In this document: positions 34,501-46,500 of the stretch, one piece after another | Numbering within the stretch: position 1 is the stretch's first letter | Layout of the letters: the number at the start of each line of letters is the position of its first letter | Source: Bemisia tabaci | Taxonomy: Eukaryota > Arthropoda > Insecta > Hemiptera > Aleyrodidae | NCBI RefSeq assembly: GCF_918797505.1 | Contig: NC_092795.1 | Location: forward strand, 34,335,131 to 34,399,130 | Length of the DNA: 64,000 bases | Direction of reading: 5' to 3' | Notes under the pieces: generated by a model | Told to the model about the DNA's origin: nothing | What the model saw: only the letters and a program-made list of their open reading frames with translations | The model's database searches: none | Made by a program: the position numbers and the translations under genes

Positions 34501-37500
34501 TAGTAAATGTACCGAAAAATTACGTTAATTTCCAGGAAGGAACTAAGGGGGATACCTCGTTCAAGTGGAAAATTTTTAATTGTTTTGATTACCTAGTTAA
34601 GTTTCCTGGGGTCTCATTTATACCCTCCTTAGTAATTTTTATTATACTTTTCTCTTTCTTTCTAAGTAATCCCCTCCTTTTTTCTCTGAGATTCACCTGA
34701 AGTGACACAACTATTCTCTCTTTTCATCTTCTCTCTGTGAAATTTTTTTTTAATGTGAACTTGCAACTCCTTTTCGGTTGTATAATAAGTAGTCCTCATA
34801 GTTTCCTTAATTTTTGCAGACCCCATATGAATTCGTCGTTCCAGAGAATGCAGCTGTGGGCACAACAGTTTTCTCCAACATCAAAGTAGAAGATGCTGAT
34901 CTTGTAGGAGAAATTTTGGATGTGGTTTGTGAGAATAGTTTACAGGTGAGTTAATGTTGATACCATGATAACTGGGTCATAAAGTAAACCTTATATGGTA
35001 ATAGAAAATTTAGTAATTCGGTCGAGTTTCCTCTAAATCCTTCAGCAGTGTCTTTTTTTTACTTGATTCAATTTTTCAAGACAATGTGGTAATCTTTCCT
35101 CCGATGTCAAAAGGGGTATCGATTAGGGCCGTTTTTTAGCCCACCCTAGATTTCCTCAACTATACGATTTTTTGATCATCAAAGGTCTCTATTTTACGGA
35201 ATGCATCATTATTTGGTCATTTTCGATCTCTCTTCGGGTCTAATGCTGACCTAATCATTAGTCTCAAGGGCGTTCTGCAAGTCTGCGGTCCAATGGCAAA
35301 AAATCCTCATTTTTCGCCAAAATCGGCCCTCAGACCCTTGTTTAGCCCAGCCTTATAACCAAAGAACAATAAAAAATGACTAAATTATGATGTATTCCGT
35401 ATGATACAGGCCTTCAAAAAGCAAAAAATCGTTGGATTGAGGAAATTTAGCTATGGTGGGCCCAGAAACGGCCCTTTATTGATACTCTTTTCTGTGCTAA
35501 AATAAAAATGTTTAACCGTCCACCCCTGAAATTACAGAAAGTCCTTTGATGTACAGTGTGGTCAAAGTTTCAATCCATAACTTTTTATGTTTCAAAGATC
35601 CAAGTTTTGTTCATTGAGGTCATTTATTCAGCCCATTAAAGGAAAATAGCAGGAAGGAAAATATGTCAAAAGTGTCAGAGGAAATCTTAATGAATTTATT
35701 CTGAATTGGTCTTAAGAATGTTTATCATCTTACTGTGGAATGTACTGCACTTGATTATTCTCATTGATTTTCAGGCGGAAAAAGTCTGCTCAAAGTTTGG
35801 ATTGGTGACAATTAATGCAACAGAGAGGCTTTTTCTTGGAGGCCTTGTTCTGAAGGAACCCTTAAATTATGCAGATCAACAATTCTATGTCCTTGGTTTA
35901 ACTGCTTATGTAAGTATGTTTGTGTCTGGCTACTGAATTTGTATTCAGTTTTTTTTTTCAGTGTTCTCCTGTTATCTCCATCCATTGAAGAAAATAATTA
36001 AATAGTTTCTCCTAGATTTAGTAGAATGGGCTATTCAGCCTCATCGAATTGTTAATGTCAGATTGACACAGTGTGGACTTGCGTATCATTAAAATATCTT
36101 GATGGTGAATTTTTGGCAAGCGATAAATCGTAGATAACCTTCAAAGTCATTACAGGATCCTTTACAGTATTAGATAGTGTCAGTCAATTAAGTGCTGAAA
36201 CAAATTTGAAATTTTTTCAGATGAGAAACGGCTCTATGATCTTTGCTATTGTTTCCCTCTCTCTGACAAGACTGTCATTTAACTAATATATACTATATAA
36301 TAGAACTATATTTGTGAAAACGTTTGTTTGTTATTCAGGACGGCATGCATAACACAAGTGCAAGCATTGAGATCACAGTGGGTGATGTCCAGGACACTCC
36401 TCCAGTCTTTGTTGGTTCCTTGACTGGTGTCGTGCGTGAAGATGCTCCCATTGGAACTTTGGTTATGACTGTCCAGGCTCGAGATGGGGACAAAGGCCAA
36501 CCAAGGCCTGTTGTATACGATCTCATTATGAGTAAGTACACTGTAGACCTTTTTTTTCCCTTTAAAAAAAAAAACAACTGACGCATAAATTAAGGTGATT
36601 CAAAGTGCATCACTATTCATTCTTGAGAAATTGTGATTCAAAAACATTGATTGGAAAACGTTGGATATAATCAGTATGTCAGGGTTGCCACCTCTAGATA
36701 ATCATGAAGTTTTTTGGAAATTTAAGAATGGAGCTATTGTATGATCCAGGGATTGATTTTTAAAAAGGTGCTTCTACTGTACCTATATTTTAGCAAGAAA
36801 TGTGTATCCTAGCTTAAGAAGACTTAACACAGCATTTTTGACCAATTTAAAGAGGCTTAAAATCATGGCATCTATTAGAAAAAACGTTCCCTATCTGTCT
36901 AAAGTTCATGAGATAACCCACTGTTTCAACCACCATGAATCCAATGTAACTTGCCTTCTGTATGATTCTCATCCTACATTCATTCCTCGCACTATGTTGC
37001 CTTTTGAATGTGCATTGACCAGCTTTGTTTTCTGTTTCAGATCCTATGGACTACTTTTTAATTGATACCACAAGTGGAGAGCTGAGAACTGCACGTCCTC
37101 TTGATCGAGAAGCCCTGGACAAATCCAATGGTGTTGTTTCTCTCACTATTCGAGTATGTTGTAGTTATTTCTTCTGTACAATTCTAAGGTTGTGTTGTAA
37201 GAAATTGCAGTCTGATCATGACTTCAGAAAGAAAGAAACAAAAATAAATACCTTCCCATAAAAATAAATTTTTTAGGCCAATGAGTGCTTCAGAATCATG
37301 CTAGAGAATGTTATCTAGGACTTTCAGAAATTAGTTCTTTCATCTAGGCAGATAACCTCTTTTTCCTCCCTTTTGGTGCAGTTTCACATTTAGCTCATCT
37401 TGTATTTTGACATTTTTGTGATTGCTCCACATAAAAAGAGACTGTACTCTTTTTAATTGTTAATTTTAATTTGGTTAAGAGGAAGCTAAAAACTGATTTG

Positions 37501-40500
37501 TCAATTAAGTATGGACAGCTGAATAAGTTTATTAGAGGATTTTTAAGAGAAATAGGTAAAAACTAGATGAACCTGATAACAATTTTTATAATTAACAATC
37601 TTTGCTGTTGACTGAGAAACTTTTCAACTAACTGCTTCCTCTCAGTAAGTAAGAATAATTTTGGATGGCTAAAACTTAATGAATACTTGTCGGTAAAGTA
37701 GAATTTGATTCACAGCAGTGTTCAGGTTAATAGTATTTATAATACATCTCTTCTGCAGGTGCGAGAAGTAGTAGATGGTATCCCAAGCAATGATGAATCC
37801 ACCGTTGCAACTGCGATTGCAACCATTACAATCAAAGATGTTAATGATGAACCACCCAGGTTTAACAAAAGAGACTACTCCGTCATTATCAAAGAAAATA
37901 TTCCAACTGGCACCCCTCTTCCACATTTGGATATGATTGTCACGGATCCAGATGTTGTGAGTAAAACTATGAGTATTTTTTGTATTTAGAAATGTTTCTC
38001 TCCGCTGAAAAGAAATAAATGCTGACTTGAATCATCAAAGTTCACTTTTGATCTTAAATAAAATTTGCATGACTTTAACATTATAACTGAATTTCAAAAA
38101 TGGCTCATAGTCCGTTGTTTAGAGGGAAAAAAACCTGCACTTTTTGATTGGTTTATGCCACTCTCACCGCTCATTCATGGTGCCATAAGAAGTGATTTTA
38201 GAAGGGGAGCCCATCTGGGACTTGCAACTGGGTGACTATTAAAGTCTGCCATTGTAATTTTTTTTCAAAGCGCTGTTACATAGTTGCCTTTGATTTGATT
38301 TTCATATAATTTTTCTTGATTGGAAGATACTATCCAGGAGAATAACTGTATTTACCATCAGTTTTTATAAAAATGTTTAGAGGTTGTGTTAGCTAGTTGT
38401 GGCAGAATAAATGGTATTCAAGCATAAATGGTATTCAAGCTAATGGTGTACAAACCTGATCACACCAAAAGTGGGTTGCATTTGCTCAAGCACAAAAATA
38501 AAAAGGCTTTAAAAAAGGGCCCGACCATGAAAAGGACAGTGGTTTGCATTTTGTAAAAATGTTGTACAACTTGCAAAATTCAGAAAAAAAAGAAGACGGC
38601 AATCACCGAAAATTCGAGAAATTAAGGCGTTTTCAGTAAGTCCATAAAAATGGATTGGCCTAGAACTTTATGTTCCTTTGCCCCAAATCTTCATTCTTAT
38701 AATCTGCTTGCTTCATTCTGGAATGTAGAACGATTGGAATATTGCCAGTAAGAATTTTCTCTTAAATGTTAATCGAGCTGTATTCCACCCACACACCATA
38801 TGGTTATCCAGTATTGGGTTCTTAGATTCTTAATATGTAAAGGCTGTGTACAGTTGTAACTCGTTTTCCTCTGAATGGTAAGCTGGAAAATTTATTGATG
38901 TATGTTGATTATTCCAGGGATCAAACGCACAATTCTCATTACGCCTGGAAGATGTCTCCAAGGCCTTTTCCGTTGAACCAACAGCTGCAAATGGTTCAAC
39001 CTCCGTCAGCATCAGAGTTACCAATGGTTCCCTAGACTATGAAAACCCCAATCAACGGAAATTCATCATCCTCGTCATAGCCGAAGAAACAAACACAACC
39101 AAACATCTCTCTTCGACAGCTACACTGACAGTTGAAGTCTCTGATGCAAATGACAATGCACCAACATTCGACAGAGATGCTTATGCAGTCACTGTTAGCG
39201 AGACTGCTACTCCTGGAACAATCATTTCCACAATAACCGCCATGGATCGTGATAGCGGCGAATTCGGGCGGGATGGCTTGGTGTATCAGTTGCAAGGTTT
39301 GTCAAATTTCTTTTCTATACTGATATGGGGATCAACTTGAAATTTTATGCTCTTTTCTCTGAAAATTTGTTAAATTAAGTGGCTTCAAAAGTTTGGGAAA
39401 AGGAAAAAATCTTCTGACCTGCAAGCTTGCAAAACTTTTCAAAGACTGTTTTTTCTTGATTAGAATCCTAAAATTAAGAGGTTCGACTTATTTGATACAC
39501 CCTCAGTTCCATACAATCTCCGGAGCATGTCCAGTTTTAAAAATTTGGCTTTTCATTTGCCAATTTCGAGAATTCGCAACACAGGACTGTACAAATAGGA
39601 ATTTTTGTATAGAGGTCTGGAAATTCTTGGATATTATTAAATTAAGGTAACCTTCGTTTAATCTTCTCATAATCTTAAGTGTATTTGAATAATTTTCAGT
39701 ACTTCCTTTAAATACATACTTATAAGCCTCTCTTATGGCCCTAATATTATTTAAAATATTTGTGCATTTTTCATGCCGGTAACTAATGTCCTTTCACGTT
39801 TCATTTTGAAGGTGACAAAGCGGAACGCTTCTCGGTAGATCCAGAGACAGGGACGATAACAGTTGCTCTTTGTAACACCCCAGGGACAGACCCCTGCTTA
39901 GATTATGAAACTCAGTCAGTCTATTTCTTAACCTACAAAGCAACAGACACGAGTGGAGAGGGCCTCTCGACATCAGTTCCGCTCAAAATTTCACTTCTAG
40001 ATAGCAACGATAATCCACCTGAGTTTGAGAGCAACCACTATTCAGCATTGATTGATGAAGGAAAAACGGAGTTCGATCCGCCATTGATTGTCCAAGCTAG
40101 AGATAAAGACAAAACGTCAGAAATCAGGTAAGAATTTCAATCTAGTTTTCATCAAGAAGCTCTGTAGTACAAACGGCAGGTTCGTCTTTTCTTTTTTATC
40201 TTTGTGCCTGGTTATCCAATGGAAGTAATATCCTCAACCGAAGAAATTTCTTGCATGAGAATATCTTTAGCTCTGTGTTGAAGAACATATTATTGAAATT
40301 GACTTATTGTCTCAAATCCAGTTTATTTAAATAAATTTGCTCTCTGAGCAGAATATTACAAACCTTATTTGAATAGCAAAACCGCCTGAATTATTTTTAT
40401 TATTGACCTCTGTGCTGCTTGTTTTGTTATCATTATGATGATACTACTATGATTTCTACTGATGCCATATTGGTAATAATGAACGAAATAGGTTGAGAGA

Positions 40501-43500
40501 CAATCAATTCTGAATGTTCTCTGCTTGTCCTATATGCCTTGTAATTCGTACAACTGCAAAGTATTTATATCAGCCAATATTGCGCGTTCAACAAAGAAAG
40601 CAAAATTATAACAACTAGTCCAAGAGCTTTTGCGATATTTGTTTGGTTTACACAATCTGTTTACATCAGGAAAAGAATGAAGAGTTTAATGACCTTCGCA
40701 GAATTTTCTATCCTTTTGAAGATGTTATGTATTTGAGGTAGGTCAACTTGGCCTTTGGTCAAATACAATAAAAAAATATAGATGCAAGAGGCGGCAAAAG
40801 TCTACCAGAAAATTAAGTAAACAATTAAACTATAATGAAGGATTTTACTTTTTCATGCAATTAAAAGCATCGATTGTTTATTCCAGGTACTCAATAGAAT
40901 CGAGTAACGCAGAGGGGCTTGTTGACATAAATCCACTAACGGGAGAGATAACTGTCATCAGCCCTGAAGGTCTGGATATGTCAGCAATAGACGGAGAAAC
41001 GCTTTCACTAGTTGCGGGGGCTTCTGATGACATGTTCAAAGTACTTACTACTGTCAATATCACAGTCCTAGACGTCAACAATAATGCCCCCGAATTTGAG
41101 TACGATAACATCACAATAAATGTGAAGGAAGATACTCCTGTGGGTGCCTCTCTTATGACTGTCTCGGCATACGATGCAGATACAGGAATCAATGCCGTCG
41201 TGAACTACCGTATTGAAAAAGGCGCTTTTTCTGATTTTGCTGTTGAACCTTTGTCGGGAGATCTGAGTATAGCATCCAAGTTGGATTATGACCGCAGGAT
41301 GGATTACACCATTGAAATAATTGCTTATGATGGTGGAACCCCCTCCTTGACTGGAACAACAACAGTCAACATCAATATTGAAAATACAAATGATAAAAAT
41401 CCATACTTCTCTCCTGCTCTTCAGCGAATTGATGTTGCAGAAGATGCAGCCGTCGGTAAGGTGTTTTATCGTTTGGTCGCAAAAGATCCAGATGTTAACC
41501 AGTCGGATGCTTTGAACTTCGCAGTTGCTGAACCTATTACTGCAGTCGACAAAAATGGAGTAGAAGTAGATTATGATACTTCCTATAAAACCTTTTTCTC
41601 TGTTGATAAACTAACTGGGGATGTTTCCGTCGCCAACCCGCTACAAAGAGATATGGCAGCAGTTGTTCGTCTGACCGTCATCGTGACGGATACTACTGCT
41701 CCCAATCTTCAGCAAGGAAACGGCACTCTTATTGTGTCAATCATGGATGTGAATGACTTCGCGCCTCAGTTTCCTCCTCCGTGGACCAGAGAAAATCCAA
41801 AGTACAGTTTCAGCATTTGGGAGGAACAGCCTATTGGCACTGTTTTAGGAACGTTCACTGCTTTTGATGAAGACTCAATCATTGACCACTACGCCATTGT
41901 CCCCGAAAGTGAGTACTTTGAGGTCAACAACGAAACAGGCGCCATCAAATCGAAAAGCAGGATCGATTTTGAAAAAGTGGAAACCATACATTTCAACCTT
42001 TTTGCTTACGATTCTGGTCTCCCCCAAATGTCATCATCTGCGCTATTTATCGTCCATGTCAACAATACCAATGACAATAGTCCTGTTTTTAATCAGAGTG
42101 AATATCATGCAAGTATCATGGAAAATTCTCCGCGTGGAACCTACCTGACAACAGTGCAGGCAACTGACGATGACAAAGGAATCTTGGGCAAAGTAAGCTA
42201 TCGACTCACAGGGAGTGACGGTCTTGCCAGTATTGACTTTAACGTTGATGACATGGGTTCCATCTTCGTTGCTAACCCTGAGTCACTAGATCGTGAGTTA
42301 AATGCAGAAATCACTATCCAAGTTATTGCATATGACGGAGGACTTGGGGATAACATGAGATCTGCATCCGCTCCCCTTCACATCAAAGTGATTGATGTAA
42401 ATGACAACAAACCTGTGTTCAGTCAACATCATTACACAGCATCAATTGTTGAAAATATACCTCTGTCTCCTGCTGCCCCGATTGTCCAACTAAAAGCGGA
42501 AGACAAAGATAACAATGCTCAGTTAATGTTCAAAATTGTGTCAGGGAACAGCGACGATGTGTTCCGAATCGATCCTGAAACTGGGATAATATATCCTCAA
42601 GCCTCACTTCAAGGAAAATTGTCGCAGTATGTGTTGGCTGTTGAGGTCTCCGACAGCAAATTTTCAGACACTGCAAAAGTGGATATCGCAGTTTTAGATG
42701 TGAATCAAGCTCAACCTCTGTTCAAAGAACCTCCTTTGCCCAACGCCACAGTTCTAGTTCCTGAAAACACTGGGCCAGATCACCTAATTATGAAGGTTCA
42801 TGCTATAGACACAGACTCTGGTGAAAATGGTCGCGTAACATATCATTTCAAAATCAATAATCTAAATGTACAAGAAACGGAGGAGTTTATGATTAATGCT
42901 GATACTGGGGAGCTCAAATCAAAGATTCTTCTAGATCGAGAGGAAAAATCCAGTTACCAGTTGGTGTTGGTAGCACGTGATCAAGGATCTCCAACTTGGT
43001 ATGAATCTTTGCGTTTTCTCACGATAGTTCTCGAAGACGTAGATGACAACAAACCGACTTTCATGAAAGAAAATGCAAGTGCATCATTCCTGTTTCAAGT
43101 GCGTGAAAACAATCCTTTGCACCTCCGAATTGGCAAACTGGAAGCATTCGACAAAGATGAAGGGGTAAACGCCAAAGTTTATTATTACATTATAGAAGGT
43201 AACGCGGATCGTAGTTTTGCTGTTGACCGTTTAGATGGATCTGTGTATACAAATTCGTCTCTTGACCGAGAAACAAGATCCACCTATGACCTCTACGTCA
43301 AAGCAACAAATGATCCTGACTATTACCCAGCAAAGGAGAGTAACGTTTCGTTGGAAGACCCAAGTGTGGCTCGTGTGCGAATTTTGGTTTTGGATGAAAA
43401 TGATAACCCGCCCATTTTTAATCAAACGGAATACAACACAGGCGTCAACAGCATGGCGGACTTGGGTACCTTGGTGTGTCAAGTCGATGCGTCGGATTTA

Positions 43501-46500
43501 GACGAAGGAGCAAATGGTTCCTTAACGTATCAAATAACAGCTTCATATTTGTACAGGGCAGGCTCCAATGTGTCCTCTGGCTCGGTGGTGCCGAGTCCTT
43601 TCATGATTAATTCTTCAGGCCGTATCACCATTGCTGCTTTTGTTGCCGAGTATAACCAGGAATGGTTTAAACTCAATGTTGTTGCCAAAGAATCAGCTCC
43701 TCCTTTCAGAGAAGCTGTTGCCATTGTAAATGTAAGTGTTTTTTTCTTTACTCTCTTCAAATTACCAGCTCCTCTCTTGAATGATCTACAATTTGATTGA
43801 ATCTCCGAATACGACCAATAGTCTCTTAAAAACGAACCCTGGAATCAGAATTTCTTTTGGTCATTAAATTGCATTACAAGTGTCTCTATGCAAAGACTGG
43901 TTGATTATTATTACTATCATAATTATTGAAATTTTAGGGAAAAGTAACAACAGTGAGTGCAGAGCCAAGATGGTCACTTCATCTGGCGTGTCATGGGGCT
44001 TCTGACCTTTAAATTAGTGCAAAGAATAACATAGGTCCCATTCCGAAAAATTGTAGAAAGATGAAAATTTGGATTCTCTATGAGGTACATCTTCAAATTT
44101 TAGTTTGAAGGCATGATTAGATAGTAAATTCTTTTCAAGGAGAATATATCCTTTTTACCGTATTCAATCATCTCAATCAATCATCAAATTCATCAATCAT
44201 TTCAATCTTGAAGTGATGGCTAAATTTTCTACAAAAAAATAATTTAATAATTTGATCTCAACAAGAAATGCCACAAATTTTTTTGGCTTGCCTTTGAGTG
44301 ACCGCAGTGTTACTAATTTTACTAATTAACTTAATTTATTATTCAGACATCCGATCGTTCTGCATAATATCATGAGTAGTAAATGCATTTATTTTAGCTG
44401 ATTTTGTGCATTATCATTGCCAACCTGTTTTTATAAATGGGTGAATTGCAGGTTTGGATCTACGAACAGAAGCAGTTAATTCGAGTGATTCTATCCCGTC
44501 CTCCAAAAGAAGTGCACCAAGACAAAGAGGAAATAGTCATGGAACTTTCAAATGTTACCAACCACCTAGTGGTTGTCGATGAGATTAAATATCATCTGCA
44601 GAATAACGGTAGCATCCGATATGATTGGTAAGAACCCTTTTCATATGGTAATTTTTAGCTCTTATGATTTCTGAGTTTAAGTTTTGTAGTTAAATCAAGA
44701 AATGATAATCGTATAAATCCTTGCATAATCTTTATTAATGTGCTACATACTGCTAATCTAATTTTTCATGTTAAAAATATTTTTCTCAGCTTTAAATATT
44801 TGCCAGGACACACAACATATAATCTTTTTTTATTATTATTTTATCATCATTTGTGTGTTTCTGTTAACTCTGTCTTTTTTATTCCAGAATACATTCATAG
44901 ATCTGACAGTTTATTTTCATGTAGATGAATTTATGTATTGAAAACAGCAAGTGCTTTCAAATTATAATAACATAATAACGGAAGCAAGACAAAAAACTTC
45001 TCAGTTCTTTCCTGGCACCTAATGTAAAATAATTAATAAATTAAGAGAAAATGAGAAATGAAAAGAGCATAAAAAAATGTGGAATCGTTTTTGGAATGCT
45101 TATGTTTTCCTAGATACTCAGAGAGGCAGAAAATCCCTCATCTCTGATTCTGACAAACATGAGACTTGACCCATTTTTTTGGTATTTGTTCGCAAGTAAT
45201 TTTCTTTTTTGTTTAAGAACTCAGGAAGTTTTATATCAATTTGAAAAATGTGCAGAATGTCGGAGGACTTGAGAGAATTCTGAGAAAAACTTGGTGGAAA
45301 TTGAGGAATTCAATTGTGAAAGTTAAACCCTGTATAGTTACAAGTGACTATTGTTCTGTAATTTTCCGCATTCCCACAAGAACGTTCCCCTCAGAGTTAC
45401 TTTTATTAATCTAGATTTTTTTTTTCAGGTCGGACCTGTACATGCATGTGATTGACCGAAAAACGCAAAATATTGCTCAAATTACTGATATTCTAGAAAT
45501 GATTGATACGCAATATGACTTGCTCAAAGATTACTATGCTAGTTTCGCAATTGAAAATGTCATCCCTGCATACATTATTTCCAATGTGGAGCCTTTTGAG
45601 CCAGCTCTAGCTGCCTTGGTAGCCTTGTTGATTGTATTATGTGTTGGTACAATATCAATTATAATTGTTTGCTGTTGCTTCCGTCATTGGGTCGTAACGG
45701 ACCCCTCAGATGTGAAATCGGACATGTTGATAAAGAAGACTATTATCGACGATCTCAACACAACTGAGAATCCCTTATGGATTGAACAGTAAGTCACCTC
45801 TATTTTTCTGGTCAGCGGTACCATACTGATGTTTAAATTGATACTCCTTTGCACTGTGAAGATACATCAGATATGGATCATTTTCTTGTTTCAAAATAGT
45901 GCGGCAGTAAAGGACAAGATTGAAGGGGAAATGAAGACAGAAAGAGTAAAAGAGGTTGGAAATAAGGGGGGATGGCTGAGGTATCATTGAGAAATTGAGA
46001 AATTATGATATCCTCCTCAAAAATATTATTTACGAAAGGTGATTAGTGCCAAAAGAAAGCATTTGTAAAACTGCCTAAATTAGTGGCCAGAAATTCCAGT
46101 TTTGCTATTCTATCAAATTCACACATCGTATCCCACAATTGTCTATGTAAGTGTTGGATCCTCTTTTCGACAAAGTTTCAGTATCAGAATCCTTACTTAA
46201 ATCTTTTTGTTTGATTTCTAGGAAATTGAAACTCTACGAGGAGCAAGAACTAACAATGCAAGTGTTCTGTGAACCAGACAGAATCCGAAGGGATAGTGTT
46301 GGGGATTTATCAGTGGGAGGAGACAACACCTATGCTACGATACAGCGCCCTCACTCACAGCAGAGGGACTACGCCACTCTGGGTGGCTCGATTCTACCCT
46401 TGGACAGTGCAAGCACGCACAGTCAGCAAGTAAGTCTGCTTGAAATTGCCCCATTCAACATTCGATAATAATCTAAGACAAATTTTTCTGATCGATTATC

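Noticed and set aside
40855..40886. ATG-initiated start of the 981-codon open frame
   Set aside because: These codons lie before the splice acceptor TTCCAG. The preceding exon supplies the frame-restoring AG|G, so they are intronic.
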